From Balanoglossus misakiensis (Eukaryota; Hemichordata): a stretch of 64,000 nt of DNA. The stretch is taken from contig CM082591.2 of the NCBI GenBank assembly GCA_040954595.2, positions 9,610,001-9,674,000 on the forward strand, in the 5' to 3' direction. Each line of letters starts with the position of its first letter. Position 1 is the stretch's first letter. Made by a program: the position numbers and the translations under genes. The notes under the pieces are model-generated. The model searched no databases. It was given only the letters and a program-made list of their open reading frames with translations, and was not told the origin of the DNA. Shown here one piece after another: positions 10,116-23,200 of this stretch.

Positions 10116-10303
10116 GATTTTTTGCAGCATTACCCGCGTTCGCGTTCTTCATTGCAGGTCGCTCGTCGTGTAATGGAATTTCGCCGTGTGCCCGTTTGAT
10201 TCGCCGATGGATTTTTTACAACGTTACCCGCGTTCGCGTTCTTCATCGCAGTTCGCTCGTCGTGTAATGGAATTTCGCTGTGTGCCCGGTTGATTCGCCG
10301 ATG
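10116..10303 (+). repeat. 2 x 94 bp direct tandem duplication
   Basis: Copies begin at 10116 and 10210 (GATTTTTTGCAGCATTACCC and GATTTTTTACAACGTTACCC), and a third start at 10304 (GATTTTTTGCTTTCG) breaks off. Shared blocks are CGCGTTCGCGTTCTTCAT, CGCTCGTCGTGTAATGGAAT and GATTCGCCGATG. It is locally GC- and CpG-rich compared with its flanks. A 61-codon frame across both copies is a by-product of the duplication. Confidence 0.88.
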
Positions 10304-10745
10304 GATTTTTTGCTTTCGTCATCGTAATTCCCGCATCAACACGAATCCTCAATCTCACGCAACAACAATACATCAAAATGTACACAGAAAAATAGGAGTC
10401 GGCAAGACAATTCTGGTTAGTTTGAGCCCCAACCTTTTAAAATTCACAACGGGGGAGGGGGCAGTTTTTCCTCATTTTATATTTGGCTCGAGGTTTTTAA
10501 CTGTCCCCAGGCGCGTAAAGTTAGTTAGTTTATCACACAGAATGTAATTATCTTGCTTGATTTAAAAAAACACTAAAATTGTATGGGGGAGCTTCTTGCG
10601 ATTTGCACTTAAGAAACTGATGGTTTTTACCCATAGATAATATTTAGTATTAAGCACATAATTGCCTGGAAATAAAAATTAACTCAAGGGTAGAATGCAA
10701 CAGTTAATTTTGTGCAATATCAACAGGAGCTATTTTGGCACATTT
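10304..10745. other. Unassigned spacer
   Basis: Stops in all frames apart from an 85-codon frame (10290-10547) that has no recognisable features. A G-rich patch (ACGGGGGAGGGGGCAG) lies near 10449. Nothing else is visible. Confidence 0.4.
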
Positions 10746-10849
10746 TTTCAGTTTGATAAACACTGTTTTTGCTCATTGTTTCATTTCGACCACATTATTT
10801 CAGTTTGATAAACACTGTTTTTGCTCATTGTTTCATTTCGACCACTTTT
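10746..10849 (+). repeat. 2 x 52 bp perfect-looking direct duplication
   Basis: TTTCAGTTTGATAAACACTG... occurs at about 10746 and again at 10798. The copies are nearly identical through CTCATTGTTTCATTTCGACCAC. This is a recent tandem duplication of 52 bp. Confidence 0.88.
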
Positions 10850-10979
10850 GTCACCTTGTTTCAAATTGAATGCAAGCATTGTCTTGTTTGACCACTATAC
10901 TTGGGGTAATTGTTCCAAATTGGTATGCAAGATATTTTACATCAGCAGTTAGCCATCTAGCCACACTTTAGCTGCACAG

Positions 10980-11107
10980 CATATGAAAAATAATGAAATT
11001 CATGCAAAAAGCAAAAAAGTATTATGGGTATAATGCCATTGCAGCATTGGCGGTTCGACTCCGTCGATACTTACTTTGAAGCATAAGTCTTCATTATTTT
11101 TCATATG
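10980..11107. repeat. 128 bp foldback element with 18 bp perfect inverted ends
   Basis: The left end CATATGAAAAATAATGAA (10980-10997) is the exact reverse complement of the right end at 11090-11107. Weaker pairing continues inwards (TTCATGC against GCATAAG, AAAAAGTAT against ATACTTACTTTG), so the whole segment can form one long hairpin. The loop region holds the tRNA-like fold. It could be a very small foldback transposon or a fixed RNA hairpin. No clear target duplication is visible. Confidence 0.6.
11017..11072 (+). ncRNA. tRNA-like fold without a D arm (candidate, probably a relic)
   Basis: A 7 bp outer stem pairs AAGTATT (11017-11023) with GATACTT (11066-11072), with one G-U pair. A perfect 5 bp stem AATGC/GCATT (11032-11036, 11044-11048) closes a 7 nt loop CATTGCA. 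Immediately next, a 5 bp stem GGCGG/CCGTC (11049-11053, 11061-11065) closes the 7 nt loop TTCGACT, which matches the T loop and the pol III B-box GGTTCGACTCC. Against a working tRNA: no D arm or A box, no variable loop, and A instead of the invariant T before the presumed anticodon TTG. Alternatives are a decayed tRNA-derived SINE head or chance. Confidence is for the fold existing, not for function. Confidence 0.3.
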
Positions 11108-11257
11108 TAATAAATAAAACTGTTCCAAATTCATATCTTTGTTTTCAGTTAGTGCTTTTGCTTCAGTTAGGGGGCCCACACTTACACAAACCTGTCATGC
11201 CATCTTTTCACATTTCTTCAAATATGCAGTGCCAGCAGTAGGCAGTATTTGATCAAA
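11108..11257. other. Spacer before the satellite
   Basis: AT-rich, with two related CAGTTAG phrases near 11147-11170. No feature is recognised. Confidence 0.4.
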
Positions 11258-14200
11258 TTGACCCACAAATCACTCAAAATTAATAGGCAGGATACTGTCC
11301 ACTCTGGCCTGGTTACTGTCTGGCCAGGTTAATGTTGACGCAAAGGTTGACCCCACCAAACACTCAAAATTAATGGGCACGACACTGGCCACTCTGGCCT
11401 GGTTAATCAATGCTGACGCAAAGGTTGACCCTACCAAACACTCAAAATTAATGGGCACGACACTGGCCACTAGCTCTGGCCTGGTTAATCCATGCTGACG
11501 CAAAGGTTGACCCCACCAAACACTCAAAATTAATGGGCACGACACTGGCCACTAGCTCTGGCCTGGTTAATCCATGCTGACGCAAAGGTTGACCCCACCA
11601 AACACTCAAAATTAATGGGCACGACACTGGCCACTAGCTCTGGCCTGGTTAATCAATGCTGACGCAAAGGTTGACCCCACCAAACACTCAAAATTAATGG
11701 GCACGACACTGGCCACTAGCTCTGGCCTGGTTAATCAATGCTGACGCAAAGGTTGACCCCACCAAACACTCAAAATTAATGGGCACGACACTGGCCACTA
11801 GCTCTGCATGGCCTGGTTAATCAATGTTGACGCAAAGGTTGACCCCACCAAACACTCAAAATTAATGGGCACGACACTGGCCACTAGCTCTGCATGGCCT
11901 GGTTAATCAATGTTGACGCAAAGGTTGACCCCACCAAACACTCAAAATTAATGGGCACGACACTGGCCACTAGCTCTGCATGGCCTGGTTAATCAATGTT
12001 GACGCAAAGGTTGACCCCACCAAACACTCCAAATTAATGGGCACGACACTGGCCACTAGCTCTGCATGGCCTGGTTAATCAATGTTGACGCAAAGGTTGA
12101 CCCCACCAAACACTCAAAATTGTTGGGCACGACACTGGCCACTAGCTCTGCATGGCCTGGTTAATCAATGTTGACGCAAAGGTTGACCCCACCAAACACT
12201 CAAAATTAAATGGCGCGACACTGGCCACTAGCTCTGCATGGCCTGGTTAATCAATGTTGACGCAAAGGTTGACCCCACCAAACACTCAAAATTAATGGGC
12301 GCGACACTGGCCACTAGCTCTGCATGGACTGGTTAATAAATGTTGACGCAAAGGTTGACCCCACCAAACACTCAAAATTGATTGGCACGACACTGGCCAC
12401 TAGCTCTGCATGGCCTGGTTAATCAATGTTGACGCAAAGGTTGACCCCACCAAACACTCAAAATTAATGGGCGCGACACTGGCCACTAGCTCTGCATGGA
12501 CTGGTTAATCAATGTTGACGCAAAGGTTGACCCCACCAAACACTCAAAATTGATTGGCACGACACTGGCCACTAGCTCTGCATGGCCTGGTTAATCAATG
12601 TTGACGCAAAGGTTGACCCCACCAAACACTCAAAATTGATGGGCACGACACTGGCCACTAGCTCTGCATGGCCTGGTTAATCAATGTTGACGCAAAGGTT
12701 GACCCCACCAAACACTCAAAATTGTTGGGCACGACACTGGCCACTAGCTCTGCATGGCCTGGTTAATCAATGTTGACGCAAAGGTTGACCCCACCAAACA
12801 CTCAAAATTGATGGGCACGACACTGGCCACTAGCTCTGCATGGCCTGGTTAATCAATGTTGACGCAAAGGTTGACCCCACCAAACACTCAAAAATGATAG
12901 GCACGACACTGGCCACTAGCTCTGCATGGCCTGGTTAATCAATGTTGACGCAAAGGTTGACCCCACCAAAAACTCAAAATTGATGGGCACGACACTGGCC
13001 ACTAGCTCTGCATGGCCTGGTTAATCAATGTTGACGCAAAGGTTGACCCCACCAAACACTCAAAATTAATGGGCACGACACTGGCCACTAGCTCTGCATG
13101 GCCTGGTTAATCAATGTTGACGCAAAGGTTGACCCCACCAAACACTCAAAATTGATGGGCACGACACTGGCCACTAGCTCTGCATGGCCTGGTTAATCAA
13201 TGTTGACGCAAAGGTTGACCCCACCAAAAACTCAAAATTGATGGGCACGACACTGGCCACTAGCTCTGCATGGCCTTGTTAATCAATGTTGACGCAAAGG
13301 TTGACCCCACCAAACACTCAAAATTAATGGGCACGACACTGGCCACTAGCTCTGCATGGCCTGGTTAATCAATGTTGACGCAAAGGTTGACCCCACCAAA
13401 CACTCAAAATTGATGGGCACGACACTGGCCACTAGCTCTGCATGGCCTGGTTAATCAATGTTGACGCAAAGGTTGACCCCACCAAACACTCAAAATTGAT
13501 GGGCACGACACTGGCCACTAGCTCTGCATGGCCTGGTTAATCAATGTTGATGCAAAGGTTGACCCCACCAAACACTCAAAATTGATGGGCACGACACTGG
13601 CCACTAGCTCTGCATGGCCTGGCTAATCAATGTTGACGCAAAGGTTGACCCCACCAAACACTCAAAAATTGATGGGCACGACACTGGCCACTAGCTCTGC
13701 ATGGCCTGGCTAATCAAGGTTGACGCAAAGGTTGACCCCACCAAACACTCAAAATTGATGGGCACGACACTGGCCACTAGCTCTGCATGGCCTGGCTAAT
13801 CAAGGTTGACGCAAAGGTTGACCCTACCAAACACTCAAAATTAATGGGCACGACACTGGCCACTAGCTCTGCCCTGGTTAATCAATGCTGACGCAAAGGT
13901 TGACCCCACCAAACACTCAAAATTAATGGGCACGACACTGGCCACTAGCTCTGCATGGCCTGGTTAATCAATGCTGACGCAAAGGTTGACCCCACCAAAC
14001 ACTCAAAATTAATGGGCACGACACTGGCCACTAGCTGTGGCCTGGTTAATCAATGCTGACGCAAAGGTTGACCCCACCAAACACTCAAAATTAATGGGCA
14101 CGACACTGGCCACTAGCTCTGGCCTTGTTAATCAATGCTGACGCAAAGGTTGACCCCACCAAACACTCAAAGTTAATGGGCACGACACGGGCCACTAGCT

Positions 14201-17200
14201 CTGGCCTGGCACGACACTGGCCACTAGCTCTGCATGGCCTGGTTAATCAATGTTGACGCAAAGGTTGACCCCACCAAACACTCAAAATTGATGGGCACGA
14301 CACTGGCCACTAGCTCTGTATGGCCTGGTTAATCAATGTTGACGCAAAGGTTGACCCCACCAAACACTCAAAATTGATGGGCACGACACTGGCCACTAGC
14401 TCTGGCCTAGCTAATCAATGTTGACGCAAAGGTTGACCCCACCAAACACTCAAAATTGATGGGCACGACACTGGCCACTAGCTCTGCAAGGCCTGGCTAA
14501 TCAAGGTTGACGCAAAGGTTGACCCTACCAAACACTCAAAATTAATGGGCAGGACACTGGCCACTAGCTCTGGCCTGGTTAATCAATGCTGACGCAAAGG
14601 TTGACCCCACCAAACACTCAAAATTAATGGGCACGACACTGGCCACTAGCTCTGGCCTGGTTAATCAATGCTGACGCAAAGGTTGACCCCACCAAACACT
14701 CAAAATTAATGGGCACGACACTGGCCACTAGCTCTGGCCTGGTTAATCAATGCTGACGCAAAGGTTGACCCAACCAAACACTCAAAATTAATGGGCACGA
14801 CACTGGCCACTAGCTCTTGCCTGGTTAATCAATGCTGACGCAAAGGTTGACCCCACCAAACACTCAAAATTAATGGGCACGACACTGGCCACTAGCTCTG
14901 GCCTGGTTAATCAATGCTGACGCAAAGGTTGACCCCACCAAACACTCAAAATTAATGGGCACGACACTGGCCACTAGCTCTGGCCTGGTTAATCAATGCT
15001 GACGCAAAGGTTGACCCCACCAAACACTCAAAATTGATTGGCACGACACTGGCCACTAGCTCTGCATGGCCTGGTTAATCAATGTTGACGCAAATGTTGA
15101 CCCCACCAAACACTCAAAATTAATGGGCCCGACACTGGCCACTGGCTCTGGCCTGGTTAATCAATGCTGACGCAAAGGTTGACCCCACCAAACACTCAAA
15201 ATTAATGGGCACGACACTGGCCACTAGCTCTGGCCTGGTTAATCAATGCTGACGCAAAGGTTGACCCCACCAAACACTCAAAATTAATGGGCACGACACT
15301 GGCCACTAGCTCTGGCCTGGTTAATCAATGCTGATGCAAAGGTTGACCCCACCAAACACTCAAAATTAATGGGCACGACACTGGCCACTAGCTCTGCATG
15401 GCCTGGTTAATCAATGCTGACGCAAAGGTTGACCCCACCAAACACTCAAAATTAATGGGCACGACACTGGCCACTAGCTCTGCATGGCCTGGTTAATCAA
15501 TGCTGACGCAAAGGTTGACCCCACCAAACACTCAAAATTAATGGGCACGACACTGGCCACTAGCTCTGCATGGCCTGGTTAATCAATGGTGACGCAAAGG
15601 TTGACCCCACCAAACACTCAAAATTAATGGGCACGACACTGGCCACTAGCTCTGCATGGCCTGGTTAATCAATGGTGACGCAAAGGTTGACCCCACCAAA
15701 CACTCAAAATTAATGGGCACGACACTGGCCACTAGCTCTGCATGGCCTGGTTAATCAATGTTGACGCAAAGGTTGACCCCACCAAACACTCAAAATTGAT
15801 GGGCACGACACTGGCCACTAGCTCTGCATGGCCTGGTTAATCAATGTTGACGCAAAGGTTGACCCCACCAAACACTCAAAATTAATGGGCACGACACTGG
15901 CCACTAGCTCTGCATGGCCTGGTTGATCAATGTTGACGCAAAGGTTGACCCCACCAAACACTCAAAATTGATGGGCACGACACTGGCCACTAGCTCTGCA
16001 TGGCCTGGTTAATCAATGCTGACGCAAAGGTTGACCCCACCAAACACTCAAAATTAATCGGCACGACACTGGCCACTAGCTCTGCATGGCCTGGTTGATC
16101 AATGTTGACGCAAAGGTTGACCCCACCAAACACTCAAAATTGATGGGCACGACACTGGCCACTAGCTCTGCATGACCTGGTTAATCAATGTTGACGCAAA
16201 GGTTGACCCCACCAAACACTCAAAATTGATGGGCACGACACTGGCCACTAGCTCTGCATGGCCTGGTTAATCAATGTTTACGCAAAGGTTGACTCCACCA
16301 AACACTCAAAATTGATGGGCACGACACCAGAGACTAGCTCTGCATGGCCTGGTTAATCAATGTTGACGCAAAGGTTGACCCCACCAAACACTCAAAATTG
16401 ATGGGCACGACACTGGCCACTAGCTCTGCATGGCCTGGTTAATCAATGTTGACGCAAAGGTTGACTCCACCAAACACTCAAAATTGATGGGCACGACACC
16501 AGCCACTAGCTCTGCATGGCCTGGTTAATCAATGTTGACGCAAAGGTTGACCCCACCAAACACTCAAAATTGATGGGCACGACACTGGCCACTAGCTCTG
16601 GCCTAGCTAATCAATGTTGACGCAAAGGTTGACCCCACCAAACACTCAAAATTGATGGGCACGACACTGGCCACTAGCTCTGCATGGCCTGGCTAATCAA
16701 GGTTGACGCAAAGGTTGACCCCACCAAACACTCAAAATTAATGGGCACGACACTGGCCAATAGCTCTGGCCTGGTTAATCAATGCTGACGCAAAGGTTGA
16801 CCCCACCAAACACTCAAAATTAATGGGCACGACACTGGCCACTAGCTCTGGCCTGGTTAATCAATGCTGACGCAAAGGTTGACCCCACCAAACACTCAAA
16901 ATTAATGGGCACGACACTGGCCACTAGCTCTGGCCTGGTTAATCAATGCTGACGCAAAGGTTGACCCCACCAAACACTCAAAATTAATGGGCACGACACT
17001 GGCCACTAGCTCTGGCCTGGTTAATCAATGCTGATGCAAAGGTTGACCCCACCAAACACTCAAAATTAATGGGCACGACACTGGCCACTAGCTCTGGCCT
17101 GGTTAATCAATGCTGACGCAAAGGTTGACCCCACCAAACACTCAAAATTAATGGGCACGACACTGGCCACTAGCTCTGCATGGCCTGGTTAATCAATGCT

Positions 17201-20200
17201 GACGCAAAGGTTGACCCCACCAAACACTCAAAATTAATGGGCACGACACTGGCCACTAGCTCTCCATGGCCTGGTTAATCAATGCTGACGCAAAGGTTGA
17301 CCCCAGCAAACACTCAAAATTAATGGGCACGACACTGGCCACTAGCTCTGCATGGCCTGGTTAATCAATGTTGACGCAAAGGTTGACTCCACCAAACACT
17401 CAAAATTGATGGGCACGACACCAGCCACTAGCTCTGCATGGCCTGGTTAATCAATGTTGACGCAAAGGTTGACCCCACCAAACACTCAAAATTGATGGGC
17501 ACGACACTGGCCACTAGCTCTGGCCTAGCTAATCAATGTTGACGCAAAGGTTGACCCCACCAAACACTCAAAATTGATGGGCACGACACTGGCCACTAGC
17601 TCTGCATGGCCTGGCTAATCAAGGTTGACGCAAAGGTTGACCCCACCAAACACTCAAAATTAATGGGCACGACACTGGCCAATAGCTCTGGCCTGGTTAA
17701 TCAATGCTGACGCAAAGGTTGACCCCACCAAACACTCAAAATTAATCGGCACGACACTGGCCACTAGCTCTGCATGGCCTGGTTGATCAATGTTGACGCA
17801 AAGGTTGACCCCACCAAACACTCAAAATTGATGGGCACGACACTGGCCACTAGCTCTGCATGACCTGGTTAATCAATGTTGACGCAAAGGTTGACCCCAC
17901 CAAACACTCAAAATTGATGGGCACGACACTGGCCACTAGCTCTGCATGGCCTGGTTAATCAATGTTTACGCAAAGGTTGACTCCACCAAACACTCAAAAT
18001 TGATGGGCACGACACCAGAGACTAGCTCTGCATGGCCTGGTTAATCAATGTTGACGCAAAGGTTGACCCCACCAAACACTCATAATTGATGGGCACGACA
18101 CTGGCCACTAGCTCTGGCCTGGTTAATCAATGCTGACGCAAAGGTTGACCCCACCAAACACTCAAAATTAATGGGCACGACACTGGCCACTAGCTCTGCA
18201 TGGCCTGGTTAATCAATGCTGACGCAAAGGTTGACCCCTCCAAACACTCAAAATTAATGGGCACGACACTGGCCACTAGCTCTCCATGGCCTGGTTAATC
18301 AATGCTGACGCAAAGGTTGACCCCAGCAAACACTCAAAATTAATGGGCACGACACTGGCCACTAGCTCTGCATGGCCTGGTTAATCAATGTTGACGCAAA
18401 GGTTGACTCCACCAAACACTCAAAATTGATGGGCACGACACCAGCCACTAGCTCTGCATGGCCTGGTTAATCAATGTTGACGCAAAGGTTGACCCCACCA
18501 AACACTCAAAATTGATGGGCACGACACTGGCCACTAGCTCTGGCCTGGCTAATCAATGTTGACGCAAAGGTTGACCCCACCAAACACTCAAAATTGATGG
18601 GCACGACACTGGCCACTAGCTCTGCATGGCCTGGCTAACCAAGGTTGACGCAAAGGTTGACCCCACCAAACACTCAAAATTAATGGGCAGGACACTGGCC
18701 ACTAGCTCTGGCCTGGTTAATCAATGCTGACGCAAAGGTTGACCCCACCAAACACTCAAAATTAATGGGCACGACACTGGCCACTAGCTCTGGCCTGGTT
18801 AATCAATGCTGACGCAAAGGTTGACCCCACCAAACACTCAAAATTAATGGGCACGACACTGGCCACTAGCTCTGGCCTGGTTAATCAATGCTGCCGCAAA
18901 CGTTGACCCCACCAAACACTCAAAATTAATGGGCACGACACTGGCCACTAGCTCTGGCCTGGTTAATCAATGCTGACGCAAAGGTTGACCCCACCAAACA
19001 CTCAAAATTAATGGGCACGACACTGGCCACTAGCTCTGGCCTGGTTAATCAATGCTGCCGCAAAGGTTGACCCCACCAAACACTCAAAATTGATGGGCAC
19101 GACACTGGCCACTAGCTCTGCATGGGCTGGTTAATCAATGTTGACGCAAAGGTTGACCCCACCAAACACTCAAAATTGATGGGCACGACACTGGCCACTA
19201 GCTCTGCATGGCCTGGTTAATCAATCTTGACGCAATGGTTGACCCCACCAAACACTCAAAATTAATGGGCACGACACTGGCCACTAGCTCTGGCCTGGTT
19301 AATCAATGCTGACGCAAAGGTTGACCCCACCAAACACTCAAAATTAATGGGCACGACACTGGCCACTAGCTCTGGCCTGGTTAATCAATGCTGACGCAAA
19401 GGTTGACCCCACCAAACACTCAAAATTAATGGGCACGACACTGGCCACTAGCTCTGGCCTGGTTAATCAATGCTGACGCAAAGGTTGACCCCACCAAACA
19501 CTCAAAATTAATGGGCACGACACTGGCCACTAGCTCTGCATGGCCTGGTTAATCAATGTTGACGCAAAGGTTGACCCCACCAAACACTCAAAATTAATGG
19601 GCACGACACTGGCCACTAGCTCTGCATGGCCTGGTTAATCAATGTTGACGCAAAGGTTGACCCCACCAAACACTCAAAATTAATGGGCACGACACTGGCC
19701 ACTAGCTCTGCATGGCCTGGTTAATCAATGTTGACGCAAAGGTTGACCCCACCAAACACTCAAAATTAATGGGCACGACACTGGCCACTAGCTCTGCATG
19801 GCCTGGTTAATCAATGTTGACGCAAAGGTTGACCCCACCAAACACTCAAAATTGATGGGCACGACACTGGCCACTAGCTCTGCATGGCCTGGTTAATCAA
19901 TGTTGACGCAAAGGTTGACCCCACCAAACACTCAAAATTGATGGGCACGACACTGGCCACTAGCTCTGCATGGCCTGGTTAATCAATGTTGACGCAAAGG
20001 TTGACCCCACCAAACACTCAAAATTGATGGGCACGACACTGGCCACTAGCTCTGGCCTGGCTAATCAATGTTGACGCAAAGGTTGACCCCACCAAACACT
20101 CAAAATTGATGGGCACGACACTGGCCACTAGCTCTGCATGGCCTGGCTAACCAAGGTTGACGCAAAGGTTGACCCCACCAAACACTCAAAATTAATGGGC

Positions 20201-23200
20201 ACGACACTGGCCACTAGCTCTGCATGGCCTGGTTAATCAATGTTGACGCAAAGGTTGACCCCACCAAACACTCAAAATTGATGGGCACGACACTGGCCAC
20301 TAGCTCTGCATGGCCTGGTTAATCAATGTTGACGCAAAGGTTGACCCCACCAAACACTCAAAATTGATGGGCACGACACTGGCCACTAGCTCTGCATGGC
20401 CTGGTTAATCAATGTTGACGCAAAGGTTGACCCACCAAACACTCAAAATTGATGGGCACGACACTGGCCACTAGCTCTGCATGGCCTGGTTAATCAATGT
20501 TGACGCAAAGGTTGACCCCACCAAACACTCAAAATTGATGGGCACGACACTGGCCACTAGCTCTGGCCTGGCTAATCAATGTTGACGCAAAGGTTGACCC
20601 CACCAAACACTCAAAATTGATGGGCACGACACTGGCCACTAGCTCTGCATGGCCTGGCTAACCAAGGTTGACGCAAAGGTTGACCCCACCAAACACTCAA
20701 AATTAATGGGCAGGACACTGGCCACTAGCTCTGGCCTGGTTAATCAATGCTGACGCAAAGGTTGACCCCACCAAACACTCAAAATTAATGGGCACGACAC
20801 TGGCCACTAGCTCTGGCCTGGTTAATCAATGCTGACGCAAAGGTTGACCCCACCAAACACTCAAAATTAATGGGCACGACACTGGCCACTAGCTCTGGCC
20901 TGGTTAATCAATGCTGCCGCAAAGGTTGACCCCACCAAACACTCAAAATTGATGGGCACGACACTGGCCACTAGCTCTGCATGGGCTGGTTAATCAATGT
21001 TGACGCAAAGGTTGACCCCACCAAACACTCAAAATTGATGGGCACGACACTGGCCACTAGCTCTGCATGGCCTGGTTAATCAATCTTGACGCAATGGTTG
21101 ACCCCACCAAACACTCAAAATTAATGGGCACGACACTGGCCACTAGCTCTGGCCTGGTTAATCAATGCTGACGCAAAGGTTGACCCCACCAAACACTCAA
21201 AATTAATGGGCACGACACTGGCCACTAGCTCTGGCCTGGTTAATCAATGCTGACGCAAAGGTTGACCCCACCAAACACTCAAAATTAATGGGCACGACAC
21301 TGGCCACTAGCTCTGGCCTGGTTAATCAATGCTGACGCAAAGGTTGACCCCACCAAACACTCAAAATTAATGGGCACGACACTGGCCACTAGCTCTGCAT
21401 GGCCTGGTTAATCAATGTTGACGCAAAGGTTGACCCCACCAAACACTCAAAATTAATGGGCACGACACTGGCCACTAGCTCTGCATGGCCTGGTTAATCA
21501 ATGTTGACGCAAAGGTTGACCCCACCAAACACTCAAAATTAATGGGCACGACACTGGCCACTAGCTCTGCATGGCCTGGTTAATCAATGTTGACGCAAAG
21601 GTTGACCCCACCAAACACTCAAAATTAATGGGCACGACACTGGCCACTAGCTCTGCATGGCCTGGTTAATCAATGTTGACGCAAAGGTTGACCCCACCAA
21701 ACACTCAAAATTGATGGGCACGACACTGGCCACTAGCTCTGCATGGCCTGGTTAATCAATGTTGACGCAAAGGTTGACCCCACCAAACACTCAAAATTGA
21801 TGGGCACGACACTGGCCACTAGCTCTGCATGGCCTGGTTAATCAATGTTGACGCAAAGGTTGACCCCACCAAACACTCAAAATTGATGGGCACGACACTG
21901 GCCACTAGCTCTGGCCTGGCTAATCAATGTTGACGCAAAGGTTGACCCCACCAAACACTCAAAATTGATGGGCACGACACTGGCCACTAGCTCTGCATGG
22001 CCTGGCTAACCAAGGTTGACGCAAAGGTTGACCCCACCAAACACTCAAAATTAATGGGCACGACACTGGCCACTAGCTCTGCATGGCCTGGTTAATCAAT
22101 GTTGACGCAAAGGTTGACCCCACCAAACACTCAAAATTGATGGGCACGACACTGGCCACTAGCTCTGCATGGCCTGGTTAATCAATGTTGACGCAAAGGT
22201 TGACCCCACCAAACACTCAAAATTGATGGGCACGACACTGGCCACTAGCTCTGCATGGCCTGGTTAATCAATGTTGACGCAAAGGTTGACCCACCAAACA
22301 CTCAAAATTGATGGGCACGACACTGGCCACTAGCTCTGCATGGCCTGGTTAATCAATGTTGACGCAAAGGTTGACCCCACCAAACACTCAAAATTGATGG
22401 GCACGACACTGGCCACTAGCTCTGGCCTGGCTAATCAATGTTGACGCAAAGGTTGACCCCACCAAACACTCAAAATTGATGGGCACGACACTGGCCACTA
22501 GCTCTGCATGGCCTGGCTAACCAAGGTTGACGCAAAGGTTGACCCCACCAAACACTCAAAATTAATGGGCAGGACACTGGCCACTAGCTCTGGCCTGGTT
22601 AATCAATGCTGACGCAAAGGTTGACCCCACCAAACACTCAAAATTAATGGGCACGACACTGGCCACTAGCTCTGGCCTGGTTAATCAATGCTGACGCAAA
22701 GGTTGACCCCACCAAACACTCAAAATTAATGGGCACGACACTGGCCACTAGCTCTGGCCTGGTTAATCAATGCTGCCGCAAACGTTGACCCCACCAAACA
22801 CTCAAAATTAATGGGCACGACACTGGCCACTAGCTCTGTATGGCCTGGTTAATCAATGTTGACGCAAAGGTTGACCCCACCAAACACTCAAAATTAATGG
22901 GCGCGACACTGGCCACTAGCTCTGCATGGCCTGGTTAATCAATGTTGACGCAAAGGTTGACCCCACCAAACACTCAAAATTGATGGGCACGACCCTGGCC
23001 ACTAGCTCTGCATGGGCTGGTTAATCAATGTTGACGCAAAGGTTGACCCCACCAAACACTCAAAATTGATGGGCACGACACTGGCCACTAGCTCTGCATG
23101 GCCTGGTTAATCAATCTTGACGCAATGGTTGACCCCACCAAACACTCAAAATTAATGGGCACGACACTGGCCACTAGCTCTGGCCTGGTTAATCAATGCT

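Noticed and set aside
10082-10267. 61-codon frame with a hydrophobic start resembling a signal peptide
   Set aside because: It lies across the 2 x 94 bp duplication and repeats the same peptide phrase; no upstream or downstream gene structure.
11270-11545. 91-codon minus-strand frame reading as a repeated peptide (SVVPINFECLVGSTFAS)
   Set aside because: It follows the satellite period at the left edge only; monomers of 82 and 86 bp are not multiples of three, so no frame continues.
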